This document shows, one piece after another, positions 35,456 to 51,278 of a DNA stretch of 64,000 nt; the first letter of the stretch is position 1, and each line of letters opens with the position of its first letter. The stretch covers positions 744,001 through 808,000 of the forward strand of contig NEEC01000004.1 of the NCBI GenBank assembly GCA_002189035.1. The letters are read 5' to 3'. The stretch is from Utricularia gibba (Eukaryota; Streptophyta; Magnoliopsida; Lamiales; Lentibulariaceae). Both the position numbers and the translations under genes were made by a program. The notes beneath the pieces were generated by a model, which was not told the origin of the DNA, did no database searches, and was given only the letters and a program-made list of their open reading frames with translations.

Positions 35456-36025
35456 CTAAACGAAGCCTTTGAGGTACTCAGGATCACGCTTAGCCCTTTC
35501 CTGAAACTTCTTGAACCACCTATCCATGATGTCCATTGGCACCACAAGCTTCGATCCATCAACCCCACAAAACGATTGCATAAAGTTGAACAAGTTTTCC
35601 CCAACTTTCATCGCCAATCGCTCAATCTTCCTCTCAGCAGTCACATCGAGCGAGGGCAGGGCTGCTAAATCCTCAACCGAGACACCAATTTTCGCGGACA
35701 AATTGGGATCACCGGTCGCCGGAAGCTGAGGCACTCCTCCCGTCCCGGGCTCCGTCCAAGGGAGAGAAAGAACTGCGGAAGGACGGGAAAGAGTAACGGC
35801 CCCGCAGAAGATGAAAGGGGCTCCAGGGGATTGGATGTAGAGAGCGAGAGCTTTATCGGGCGGGAGAGTGAAGCTGTTGAGGAGAAAAATGCAGATTTCG
35901 CGGATGGAATCGTATGATTCCCCGACGAAGTGGTTCATGTCGAGGAGCCAGTGGGTTCCATCCACTTGGGCGAAAGTTGAGATGTCCAATGGAAAGCTTC
36001 GATTGGGGAATACGACGCCGAACAT
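35456..36025 (-). CDS. Hikeshi-like protein (OPI10 family)
   Basis: An HSP70 nuclear-import carrier family member of 189 residues, encoded by one exon. The start MFGVVFPNRSFPLDISTF is the conserved family N-terminus. The frame stays open 108 bases further upstream, but that part has no similarity. PPDKALALYIQSPGAPFIFC, AKIGVSVEDLAALPSLDV, MKVGENLFNFMQSFCG and DIMDRWFKKFQERAKRDPEY follow; the last is the conserved C-terminal helix. In animals, Hikeshi takes HSP70 into the nucleus under heat stress, and a plant homologue has been tied to heat tolerance. AGCCCA elements stand close upstream (36170-36195). No defects. Confidence 0.9.
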   Translation of the reverse strand: MFGVVFPNRSFPLDISTFAQVDGTHWLLDMNHFVGESYDSIREICIFLLNSFTLPPDKALALYIQSPGAPFIFCGAVTLSRPSAVLSLPWTEPGTGGVPQLPATGDPNLSAKIGVSVEDLAALPSLDVTAERKIERLAMKVGENLFNFMQSFCGVDGSKLVVPMDIMDRWFKKFQERAKRDPEYLKGFV

Positions 36026-36443
36026 CGTCGGGAGACAACGATTCCTCTCGCAGTTGCTCTCCGGCGATCTGCCCCGATTTCGATAAACTCCGTCGCAGAG
36101 GAAGAGAAGTGAAAAGGTTTCTGCGCGGAACAATCCAGAAAAGTCCAGTTAGAGTTGGAAGATTCGGGAGCCCAAAATCATCATCAGCCCATTGGGCGCG
36201 TTGTTTGTTTGTCTGTTTTTTTTTTTTTTTCTGTTTTCAAGAAACACGCTTATTATTCTTCAAAGTTGATAGAAATAGGAACACAAACAGGTTTGATGTT
36301 ATATGCTTTGTGAACACTACAGTATCTAGAACATTCTAGAATTATTATCCATCCAATGAAGAAATATTACATGTATTATTAAGTGTGAAGTACTAAAACC
36401 TTGTACTCTTTCTGTGCTTTCATGGGAGGAAGCTCTTCTTGCA
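36026..36443. other. Hikeshi-like promoter and UGPase 3' flank
   Basis: It contains AGCCCA Site II words, a long T run near 36220 and the UGPase 3' UTR. No coding signal. Confidence 0.4.
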
Positions 36444-40390
<3,947 letters not shown>

Positions 40391-41050
40391 TTTACGTACC
40401 TTCGAGATCTATAGGTATGTAAAATGGCAGTTAGCTTGGCCTATAAACAACAAAACGGGTTTCCATGCCCGCGAAACCGATGAATCCGTCGCCACGTGTT
40501 TGACGTGGAAAATTGAAACAAAATATAATTTTTTAAATATTAAAATCGATTTGGGCTTAGTCTTGGGCTTGAGAAGGTTGAAAGCCCAGTGTAGATCGAA
40601 ATTATACCGGAGCTCCGGTTTGGGTTGACGGAAAGATTCGCCGGCGTGCTGCAGAGCAGTTGACGAGACGGTGTCGCTGGAAATATTGCCTTGGCATCGC
40701 ATTTCCGGGAAACTAAGTCATACTGATTTTTATGCCTCATTATTATCTGGGGCTATTTGTAGTTTCTCATATCAATGCAAGATTTGTGTAAGATGAATGT
40801 ACGATTCAACCTTTATAAGTATTCGTTGTTACAGTGTTTCATATGCAGAGACATTTCGCTGAGTTTCAGAATGCTATTCTTGTACTCACGCGTGAAGTGT
40901 AATGGCAGGCGGGCAAGTCCATGATTCGTATCCTTGTGAGCCGTGGATTAGTTGTGCCCAGAATCAGCAAAGTCCCAGCGTCCTTAATTACAAGCCAGAA
41001 TCATCTTTAGCTGAGCTTTTCTGGATTTCTAGACACATTATCAGGCAGGC
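40391..41050. other. UGPase promoter between two sucrose-metabolism genes
   Basis: It carries TGGGCT words at 40550-40600 and a reverse AGCCCA, likely UGPase promoter elements, and the 3' UTR of the sucrose synthase gene. No further gene. Confidence 0.45.
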
Positions 41051-44000
41051 TTACCTCCAGAAGGTTATTTTAGATGCCCTGGGGAAAAAGAAAGGAAAAA
41101 AAGAGGGAATTAGATATGGGGTCATCCTTAGGAGGATAAACTTGCTAGATTTAAGTAATAAAAAAGCATGCCTTTTCCTGAGCGGTTGCCTTGGTTTCTC
41201 CCTTTCCTCTTGTTTCTGCTCCGGTATTTGATCCTTTTTCACAGCCAGGGTGCTCGCCTGTTTCACATAACGATCAATCGACTGGCAATACGTGTATGAT
41301 TCCAATACATGTAAGCGTACCGATCTTCTGAATTCAAGGTTGTAAAACATTTGAATGTATCTCATTTTAGCTTGCTTTTCCTTGTCATATAGCTGTCTCC
41401 AGAAGCCATAGATGCACCCCATGTTCAGCATTTTGTTCGCGTATATCTTCCAGGTATAGCTTTCAAAAGCAATGTAAAAAACAATATCAGTTTTCATAGC
41501 TGAATTCAGGTAAAAGATTGTTTTTTTAGTTGATTGGAAAGTTACCACTCATTTATACGCTGCAGCCCCTGAAGAGAAATTCTGGTCCAATACTCGGGAT
41601 CATCCTTAGATTTCTGGAAAAAGTCTGCTAACTTGTTGCTGGATTCATCACCATGGAATGGATCTATGTGAAAGCCTGAGACTCCATCCACAATAATTTC
41701 TGCAGGGCCACCTTGGTTGGTGGCGAAAGTTGGCAAACCAGAGTTCATAGCCTCGATCACGGTAAGTCCAAACGCCTCATACAATGCTGGTTGCACAAAA
41801 GCCCCTCTTGTATCAGCAATGCAACGATAAAGCTCACCATTCCTTTTCCTGTCTGTCTGAGCTGCTATCCATCTCATCTGCCCATTGAGATTATACTTTT
41901 CTATCAGCGAGTGCATCTTCTTAATTTCTGCTGCTTCTTCTCTGTCTTTGGAATTGGTTGGATTAAAGAAGCCACCAACTATAACAAGGTTGACAAGGCC
42001 ACGCAGCCGCTTATTTTTTCCATACCACTCCGTTAGTCCGGTAAGATTCTTCACAGTGTCTAACCTTGCCATTGAGAATATAATGGGCTTGCTTTTGTCT
42101 TCCAAATGCCCACTAAAGACAGGTTAAAAGTAGAAAATCAGTAGGGGAATCCCTGGTTTAATAAAGTCGCAAGAAAAGGAGAGAAGGAAACCGACATGTG
42201 CTCAGTACTTTCAACGCCACTGAAGAGAATTTCTTCAATCGAGGGTCGGAATTCTGAAAATCTCTTTTCTTTCTCTGTGTAGGGGAAATAGACTGACTGG
42301 TCTGCCCCAGGTGAAGCAATGTTGAATTTGGGGCTGAAGACATTGATCCCATTCACAACTCTATAGAGCCCCGGCATGGTAAATGCAGTGTGGCTTTCAT
42401 ATTGCCCTGGCCTATTATGGCTGCAAATAGCATGGCAAGATTTCAAAGAATTAGAAAACTAATGAAGCATGTGCTTGCCCATGAATTATACCAACCTTCC
42501 AGCTATTTCCTGGTACGTGCTTGTTATGATGAAGTCTGCTGAGTTCATTGCTATCAAGTCTGCTGAGAACTGTAAGGAGAAATGATACTTGGGGTCAAGC
42601 TCCTTCCACTTGATGTCTGAATCTTCGTACTTCGTTTTCTCGAGTGCATGAGCAATGGTGCCCTGATCCAAGGCTTCATTTCAGCAATTTATTGTGCAGT
42701 AGTTTCGAGCAACAAGTTGAAGGTTGGTTCAGTACCAAGGTAGTATCCAGTTTACTCGCCATGAGTGAAGCAACCAGATTTCCGTCAGTGTAGTTGCCAA
42801 CAATCAGATCAGGTTTGCCTTCCATGACCTCAATGATTCTTTTGGAGGCATCCTGATAATATAGATATGCATAATTATGTACGTGCATCAGGAAACCACA
42901 AGCGTCTGTGTTAAGATTCAAGTGCAAACCTGAGCAAACCTCTCAAGATAAGGATAAATGTCAAATCGAGACACCCATTGTTGAAGAACTCCATTTTCCG
43001 TGTTGAAAGGAACTCTAAGTATGTGGGAATGCTTGGTCTTAGCAACAGGCTCAAGTTCCACATTACATTTAGTGCCCTGTGCATCTGGGATCAATCGAGT
43101 TACCTGCATCATGAAGAAGAGAATCAACCACATCCCTTGAAAGCTTCAGTTGAAAAACTCAGATGTCGTCAGGACTCACAATAAGAATCTGAGGTTTTGC
43201 ATTGAGACCTTGTTGCTTGATTCTTAGAAGCAGTTCTTCTTCTAATGCCACTACTTGATCCAATATGTAAACCACCTGTCCACCTGTATCTGGCAAACCT
43301 AGAACATCGGATTGGCCGAAGTACCCGTGGACAGAGAAAAGCACGACTTTGAAGATGATTGGAAGCTTCCCAAAGAATCTTTCAATGTTTAGTGGATCAG
43401 GAGCTTGGAGGATTTCTGAAAGAGAGTGCATCATCTCCTCAACTCTTTCAGCATTGTCTCCCCATCCCTTTTCAAAGCCCCACTCTTTGAATCTGCACTT
43501 GGTTAAAAATACCGTTCTGTGGTAACTGAATGGCGTTGATGGAGAAAACATGATAAAAAGTAAGTTAACTCCATTACCTCAACTCAAAGCTCTGGAATGG
43601 AGTATCTTTTGGTAGCTTTGATAATGCTGCTTTAGCTATGACCAGTGCAGCCTGAAGCTTAGGAACAGTGTTGATGGAATCATTGATCATGAGTTTCTGC
43701 ATGAACCATGAGACATGATTATCCACTGGTAACAAGGTAAACATGAATGTACTGAAGAGATAAAGTAAATACTTCTCCATGATGATTCAATGAGAGCAAG
43801 TAGTCAACTAGAAGCTGTGCAGTCCCAGGGCTATTGATCTTGGAAGGAAGAAACTTGGATACATATTTGACCCCATTTCCAATGGAAGAAGGAATCGTCA
43901 AGTGAGGCAATGAATGATCAGTTGCTCCGAAATCCAGTTCCAAGGCGTTTTCATCCTTTGCCCTGTAACAATAGTGAAGTTGCAGGCCCAACCTTATGAA

Positions 44001-44488
44001 TAGTAAGTAGATTTACAATGATCAGCATGTACCAGTCCTCATCCGCAGATATCTCCTTAAATTTAAGGTACTCCTTTGCTGAGATGCCATCTACAGACAG
44101 ATCATTGGAATTAACTTTTAGATATTCCCAGCAACCAGGAGATGGCCTCACGGCAAAAGCAACATCCGGAGGTACAACCGCAGCTTCCTGAAAATTCAAC
44201 ATATTGAAACAACAGAATGTGTTGACATGAAATGGAGAAAAAGGTAGGTACTTGAGTGGTCTGTAGTATGTAGCCCAGCAATCCCTCAAGAAGCTGTGAC
44301 CTCTCAACCTTGTCCTCTACGACTTTCTCCATTTCATCCATCAAATGGTGCATCTTCAGCACCCTTTTTCCCCTTTCAACAAACTTCATGAAGCATCTCT
44401 TCATATGGTACCGGTTTTCCCGCAGTGCATCAGGCATCGTGTCCACTATTGTCTCGGACCTTTTCATGACAGGTGAACTCAATACCAT
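41051..44488 (-). CDS. SUS: Sucrose synthase, SUS6/SUS7 clade
   Basis: It catalyses sucrose + UDP = UDP-glucose + fructose, in the cytosol or near callose and cell-wall synthesis. Exons: 44252-44488, 44033-44187, 43773-43962, 43578-43696, 43180-43492, 42930-43103, 42736-42852, 42496-42662, 42196-42420, 41546-42112 and 41051-41459 (the last may hold one more intron). The start [19 protein letters not shown] matches SUS6-type N-termini (KRSxSIADTMP), where a regulatory Ser sits. [20 protein letters not shown] appears here with Ser for Ala and is the GT-B sucrose site. [14 protein letters not shown] and [20 protein letters not shown] (nucleotide-sugar binding) are complete. A basic C-terminal extension (KPRQPLRKR) is a mark of the SUS5-7 group. 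A TATA box supports ATG 44488 although the frame is open further up. Confidence 0.93.
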
Positions 44489-45105
44489 TTCCACTGACTG
44501 CTTCAACACGATAGACAAGGGGCAGATGATGCTGATGGTGCTTTCCAATGGCTTCCCATTGTATTTATAGGAAGATGATGGATCAGGTTGCCCCTTCATG
44601 TGTTCCCCTTTCAATACGGAAAGGGCAAGCAAAGGATACAACCCAGACATGATTCCTTACTCTGGGAAAATGATGGAGGAAAGAATATCCATTTGTAGAG
44701 GTAAACCAAGTGTGCTACATTGGTTTTACGGTCGTTGGATTTATATGTTGTTTCTGTTTTTACAAGTTTTTGGGCTAGCACCATGAACACCAAGTGTTCT
44801 TTGCAACATCTCAACCATTGCTAATGGCAAGCTGATTATCGTCGTTATTCCATCAAATTAAGAATTTTTATAGGTTTCGAATGATATGATACGAATCAAT
44901 AGACATCGCCAGAGAATAAGCAAACGAAGATTCAGATACGATGATTCGTCTTTGATTACAAATGAAGTTACACAAAAAGCAAATATAAGTCAACGAGGCA
45001 GCTGCTATATATACTTGAGTAGAAGAAACAACTAGTACATGAACACACAACACGCAAATGCAGACATTTTATTTGCTTTTAAGAACAGGAAGAAGAAACA
45101 ATGGA
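44489..45105. other. Sucrose synthase promoter and RAB5 3' flank
   Basis: The right half is AT-rich. An in-frame extension of sucrose synthase runs up to 44650, but it lies across and beyond the TATA box and is not taken as coding. Confidence 0.45.
44562..44569 (-). promoter_or_regulatory. TATA box of sucrose synthase
   Basis: TATAAATA on the minus strand, 74 bases before the chosen ATG. It decides the start against the longer open frame. Confidence 0.65.
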
Positions 45106-46714
45106 TCACGAACAACATGAACCGCCAGCTTGAGGTGTTTGTGCAGTTCTGTCAACTAGAACCATCCCCGATGGATTTTGTGGTGTAGGTGGAGCTGAAG
45201 ATAATCTCTTTGCTGAAAATACAGATAAACAATATTCAGGATCTAACCATGGTTTGTTTGTCCAGGAAGGCGTTGGTATATGATCATGAAACTCGGTTGA
45301 TCTAATTTCGGATCGGTACGCACTCAAGAAAATGGAATGGGGAGCATAATTCTCATCATAACCCAAAACAGCGTGAGATATAAAAAGGAAAACTATGTGA
45401 TCCGAAGGATGTGGTTAATGTACCTATTTCATAGAACACATCATTGACATTAGCAGCTGTTTTGGCTGATGTTTCCATGTAAAAAAGACCATTTTCTTTT
45501 GCGTAAGCGCTGGCTTCCTGAAATATATTTAAAAATAAGTATGCAAAATGCAAGCTGGTCAAACTTCTGAAATATGAAGCTGAAAATAAGACTTGGCTTC
45601 AATAAAAGTGAACTTTGATCCATCTGTTTGCCCCCATCAGACAGTAATCACAGATTTAATGGGTTCCTGTCATCGAAGGAGCAATTCTAGCAGCTCTAGA
45701 TTTCCAATAATTTGCTTTCACATCATAAATACTAACAGTTTATCAAAAAGAAGCAACAGCGGTTTTTCAAGCACTGCTGTGTAAAATCATGAGGAAGATT
45801 AAGTAATGCAATGGATATGAATAGAACCAATTAACTTACTTCTGTAGTCACACTCCTCTTGTCTTCAAGATCACATTTATTTCCGGCCAGTGCCAAAACC
45901 ATTTTAGAATTGCCTGAAATGCTTGCAACGTCATTAGAGAGTTGGATATCCTCACAATTATATCCCTCAATGCACGCACATATCTTTTCTATTCATTCTT
46001 CATTAGTAGCAGGGGAAAAAAAGGAAAAAAAGTGAGGCAAGTAAATCACTAATACCTTGATTTTGCAACTCCTGCACCCATTTCTTAGCCCGTAAAAATG
46101 AATCCTGAATCACAACGCATAGACAGAATGAGTTTTCGCATAAACAAGCATCCCGTGGAGCAACTCAAGATAACAAATTTATACCGATATTTACTTGTAG
46201 ACGTGAGAAGAAAATCCCCAACGACGCAGAGAAAAAACACCAGATGCAGAGGAGAACCAAAGTAAAAAGCATGGAATACGTGATTACCGCGTTACTGATG
46301 TCATAGACAATGATTGCAGCAGCAGCGCCCCTGTAGTACATAGGTGCCAAGCTATGGTACCTTTCCTGACCAGCAGTATCCCAGATCTCGAACTTGACGG
46401 TGGCATTGTTCACGGACACGGATTGAGAGAAAAAAGCAGCCCCGATCGTGGACTCCTAAAAGGCAGACCACAAAGAAAGGTCTAAACTGAAACCGAATCA
46501 ACCCAATCAAAAGATGCAAAATTTGATCCAAGAAAATTACTTGGAATTCAAGAAACTGGCCCTTGACAAACCGCAACACAAGACTCGATTTTCCAGCCCC
46601 CATGTCCCCAAGCAACACCTGAACATCGATTCACATCCCATATTAATCAAGCCGCTAAAATTCATAGAAGAATGAAACACTAACAAGCTTCGCGTTGAGA
46701 TTGTTGTGGCCCAT
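45106..46714 (-). CDS. RABF2: RAB5-type small GTPase (RABF2, ARA7/RHA1-like)
   Basis: An endosomal/prevacuolar traffic GTPase of 199 residues. Exons: 46685-46714, 46541-46618, 46288-46455, 46056-46104, 45840-45913, 45424-45517, 45106-45212. G motifs are complete: P-loop GDMGAGKSS, switch [14 protein letters not shown], base recognition GNKCDL, and ETSAK. The effector region [15 protein letters not shown] and FEIWDTAGQ are RAB5-like. The C-terminus GGSCCS supplies two Cys for geranylgeranylation, which separates it from the N-acylated plant-specific RABF1/ARA6. The first exon encodes only ten residues ([10 protein letters not shown]). Its Gly2 could raise the question of myristoylation, but the CC tail argues for the RABF2 type. 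All phases agree. Confidence 0.93.
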
Positions 46715-47283
46715 GATCGCTTCGCTGCTCACACACAGAAATCCTCTGATCGCAGTTACGACACAGCTGAACAGAGAATTGAAAATCGTCGGTGGCCTCG
46801 CCGATCAGGTAGGGGTTTCTTTTAATACCCGTCTAAATTGCATGAAGATTTGATTAAATATCTAAAATATATGATTCTCGCGTATTGTTTTTATATTAGA
46901 TATATTTGACAAAAATATTTAAAATACGTATATTTTATCAAGAATCCATCCAATACAACTAGCCGCAACCCTAATAAATCAAAATCAAAATCAAAATCAA
47001 ACTCATCAAGAATGTGAAAATTTAATTTTTTCTATAATTATTATTATCTGGGCTTTAGAAAGTATTTCAGATAAATATTTAAATCAAAATCTAAATACAA
47101 ATTTAACCACTTAATTAAATTAATCCGGTTAGCATAATTAGCGGTAAATCACCACTTAATTAGTAATTATACTACCACATTTAATAAAATGTTTTACTTT
47201 TAATTTTAAATATATTATTAAAATAAAAATTAGAATGTGTACAAGTTTGTTTGTCCAGCAACTGGATACCATGTTTGCCTTCT
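46715..47283. other. RABF2 promoter and EamA transporter 3' flank
   Basis: Very AT-rich at 46850-47230 with a repeated AATCAAA motif near 46980. No gene. Confidence 0.4.
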
Positions 47284-49110
47284 TCAGTCTGCATCCTTCT
47301 TGTAGTTCACCAAATATATCGCTGCTAGGGTTACGACTACTCCCACGAACTGCAAGGGCGTGAAGGTTTCACCCAGGCAAATGTACCTGAAGATTCATTC
47401 GTTCTCAAGGCGCGGTACTTTCAAAGGAAAACCAGGGCAGAGACAGAGCCATGGTGAGGGATTGTTTTACCCGAAAGCGAGCGCGAACATGGGAGTGAGG
47501 AAGGTCAGGGAGCTAAGCTTCGTCAAGCTACCTGCAAAAGACCAGGGAGTGGTGTAAGCCAATGTTGTGCTGCAAGTGATCTCAGTGCCTGGAAGATCGC
47601 ATTTTTGCTTACCCCTGGTGGCATTATAGAAGAAGACTCCGTAGCTGATGGCGCTCCCGAAGATGGAGGTGTAGAGAAGAGATAGCCCATCACTAGCGGT
47701 CAGCTTTTCGAAGCATGAGAAACCAGGGTCGTTGTTGAGGAATGAGATGGCCAGGAGAGGGATGCCTCCAATCACCATGTGCTGCAGTGAAATGAATTAT
47801 CCATTCCTGTCACCTCCTGTGTAAGCTGGAATTCGAATAACAAGCTTATCTCACCCAACCAGTGGCCATCACCGGATCTGAGAACTTAGAAACCCACCGG
47901 ACCATCACGGTGCCGATAGCCATGCTTTGTGCGGCAAGAAGCATCCAGAACTCCCCACTGTCCCACAATGACGTTTGTGTAGCATCGAATGTAAGAGAAG
48001 GTGCCTGGAGGATCAAAGGCAGTGAGTGCTGTGGGACATGTGAACTTAGAGAATGAAACTCCTACATTGTGCAAGGGTGGATACCTCAAGCAGTAAAAGC
48101 CCCATAACGCCAAGAACAAGTCCAATCGCCCCAACGTAGCCTATCGATTCTCCGAAGAGCAGGGATGCTAGAATAGCCACGCTAAGAGGCTGGGAATCAA
48201 TTATTACCTGCAACATTTTTTTCCAGAATCTATTCAAGCTTTTACTTTCTACAATCACTAGTTGAAGGTCAGCCGATTGGGTCACTCTATGTAAAAGATC
48301 ACGAGAACTGAGAGTGTCTGCCAACATACACTTCCTAAACCAGCTGTTGTCCTCTCCAGCCCCTCAGCAAGAAACCCCTGTTCATTATCAGTAAAATAAT
48401 GACTACATAAGAAAATGAAACTCACTACCATATCCCATGAATACTGATGAGGCAATTTGCACATCAGGAACCTGAAAAAATGAAGCATCCACGAGAGCAA
48501 AGGCTGCAATGGAAAGCCAAGCATTGAATCCAGACGGCATCTTCCGTCCTCTGGAAAGAGCAAACCCAACCAATAGGAGACCAGCAGGAAGGAGCCTAAA
48601 AGAGGATACAAAAAAAGGCCCAACTTTTGGAAGAACTCCCTTCATTACTACCATGGAAGTTCCCCAAAAAAAGAAAGGCGATACCAAAAGTCCCCATTCC
48701 AGCGCTGTTCCGCCAAACGTCTTCTCCACAGGTTCCTCCTCTGAAAAATTATCACTAGTATTGACCACACACTCAACTTCTAACCCGGTGGCAATACAAT
48801 CAATCCCCGAGGTGGACGTCGCATCAGCTGCAACTTCTTTGTCTGGCCCTTTTCTGGTAGCGCTGCAATTCGAAGTGAGGATTCTAGTTCTAGAACTCGC
48901 ATTTCGCTTCCTAAAACTGAGTACCAAATGATTGCTACTCCTCGTGGCCGTGAGGACGGAGGGAGCTACGACGATTGCAGGGGAACAAGAGAAACGCGGA
49001 TGAGTCCACGTCATCCCCTTCGATATCGCACTCCACACACGAGAATCGCTGTGAACGAAAAAGGCACAGAGGCTAGGCCTAATCACGTCCAGCCCATCGG
49101 AATAAGCCAT
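47284..49110 (-). CDS. Plastid EamA/DMT transporter (WAT1-related, At3g02690-like)
   Basis: A drug/metabolite-transporter family membrane protein, 430 residues. Exons: 48472-49110, 48330-48377, 48085-48207, 47855-48004, 47613-47781, 47471-47531, 47284-47386. The first 110 residues are Ser/Arg/Thr-rich and fit a plastid transit peptide. The two EamA repeats follow. The first runs from WGLLVSPFFFWGTSMVVMKG to SIGYVGAIGLVLGVMGLLLL. The second runs from WMLLAAQSMAIGTVMVRW to FVGVVVTLAAIYLVNY. Ten hydrophobic segments are expected. It ends YKKDAD. The automated name WAT1-related is loose, since auxin-related function is not implied. Substrate unknown. Close cyanobacterial-type relatives suggest a plastid role. 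Frame intact throughout. Confidence 0.9.
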
Positions 49111-51278
49111 CGGCTAACCAGCAGGAACTCAAAGCCCAATAGCCCACCTTGCCTGGTTTCATCCTACGTTGCACCAAAATCGATGATTCGTTAATTTGAC
49201 GAATCCGATTTTTTGGGTATGTTATTTTAATAATAAACATGAAAATTTCATGTGTTGTTGGCATTGATCAAATAAGAGGAATATACAAGCAACAGATCAT
49301 TCAATCTCAAAATTCAACTTATAGAATAAAAAAATATAAAAAAACTTTGATTTTTATAAATGTTCGTTTTTAACGGTTAAATATATAACATATATATATA
49401 TGTGTTACATTGGTTTCATTTACATCCAAGTCTACTGCTGCTACTCCACGATGGTGCAAAACTCGAAAATAATTTTATTTAAATATTATAATTAATCTGA
49501 TAAGTTTATCTAATATTTTTAAATATTATCTCATCTTTTTTATAACTGATTCCATCTTTTTGAATAGCATGATTCCAGACTCGAGTGAGGACAACTGGAT
49601 TGGTTTGGGCCTGTCGGCGGAAGCTCGCCTGTGTGCCCCATTGCTCCTGTCGAAGGGAGGGCAACGCCGACGCGTGCGGCTGGCTGGCTTCTCCAACCGA
49701 CAACCCATCCTTTTCCTTCTTTGTTTTTTCCCCTACGAGGCGCGGTGGAGGGCGTCAAGACCCGGCGGAGAGTACTGATTGCTTCCGACGCCGAGGAGGA
49801 ACTGGAGGGATTCCCGAACAACTCTGGGAGAATGTGCCGGCGGAGGTGCTCGGCGCCGGCATCGATACGGTCAATGCGCCACGTGGAAGTGGAAGGAAAC
49901 GCCTGAGCTCTCCCCCAACCAAATCCTGTGCAGGAAAAAAATGATGCATTGTCGGGTTGGAAAGCGACGAGAAACGGGAGGAAAGAAATTCACGGCTGGC
50001 GGGTGGGGGAAGCGGTCCACGCTCCCCGCACGTGACTATTTATTATTTTCCATAATTACTTTCTTGTCCTCAGCCCTCCTGCACGACGCAGTAAAAGCCC
50101 AATTAATCACTTTACAGTTTTTCTTATTCTTCTTCTTATTATTTTTTTACCTTGGATCCCACATCGGATGCATCAAACGTGTGATCCCATTTACTGCCAC
50201 CGTCATTACACGATTCCGTAATAATGCAACTCTTCCTTTGTCGCGTAGCGTGCCCCCGGCTAATCATGTAATAATGCGCCTCTAACCACTAGGGTATTCT
50301 GCAATAATGCAATCGTATTTAACAAGACCATCAACTTGCCCATCCATAACATGTCACATGTTTGCCCGAATCTCAGACGCGACTGCAACCTCCTAATCTA
50401 AAGTTTTTCTCGAATTAATATCATAACGACAAATCCCAATACGTATTTGGAATAGTAATTTTCACATCAACACACAAGACATTACATGAAGGAGGGGACC
50501 AACCACATCTGATGATGGCTGCGTGGTTAAATATGTGTTTATTGCCATAATTGTATTATTTATGAAAATTTAATCTTTCTTTGATTTTTTTTTCTTTTAA
50601 AAGTATTTTTTAAAAATTTATAAATGGAATGTGTGATATGAAGAAATAGGGTAGGGGTGGAAAGGTGTGACAAAAGTATTTGAATGGAAACATGAAAGAA
50701 GAGGAAATAAAAAAAGGGTTAAATTTTGAAGGGGCCTCTCGTGACCTTCACGACTGCGGTTCTGCGTTCGCCTTCTGAGCTCTGACCCACTCACTACGCT
50801 TTTCCTGTGCAACAGGGAAATACTCTCCGGTGCATCTGTCTTCTGCTGCGGTGCAGCGTGGCTGAGGTTTGAAGGTTGGGGAATGCAGATGTATGGCTCT
50901 ACCTGCATTTGACTGCTTGCTCGCTGGGTTTGTTGGTTTCGTTTTCTGCTCGCCATGCTGTATGCTATGTTTCTGATTCTTGATCTAAGATCGAGGTGAA
51001 TGCTGTGGTATGGGGAGCTTGGGATTTTTTTAGTTGTTGATGGATGTTTTTCTTTTCTCCCGTTTGTTTGGGATTGTTTTGGATCTCAGATTTTGGGGAT
51101 TTTTTCTCGGGTTTTTAGTTGGATTTCGAGGTATTTGTTGAGTACGGTTTTAGTTTGGTATTCTTTTGTTGATAGCTCGTCTTCTTCGCCTCAATGCAGT
51201 GATTCTTGTGGGGCGTGATAGAAGGGAGGAATACTCAGGGGTGAAAATAGCTTCCAGATGGTTTAATTGACGACTTAA
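49111..51278. other. Upstream region of the KCBP gene
   Basis: AT-rich at 49200-49560. A GC-rich island at 49560-50040 has overlapping ORFs on both strands (up to 119 codons) with no recognisable family. T-rich and AT-rich sequence follows to 50730. From 50730 on, the pyrimidine-rich, more balanced sequence probably is the KCBP leader with the ATG at 51279. Confidence 0.4.

Noticed and set aside
44489-44650. In-frame N-terminal extension of sucrose synthase
   Set aside because: It contains and extends past the TATA box, and the family N-terminus begins at the downstream ATG.
49540-49950. GC-rich overlapping ORFs on both strands (up to 119 codons)
   Set aside because: No family motif in any frame, no splice context joining them, and several frames are equally open, which is what GC-rich sequence does by chance.
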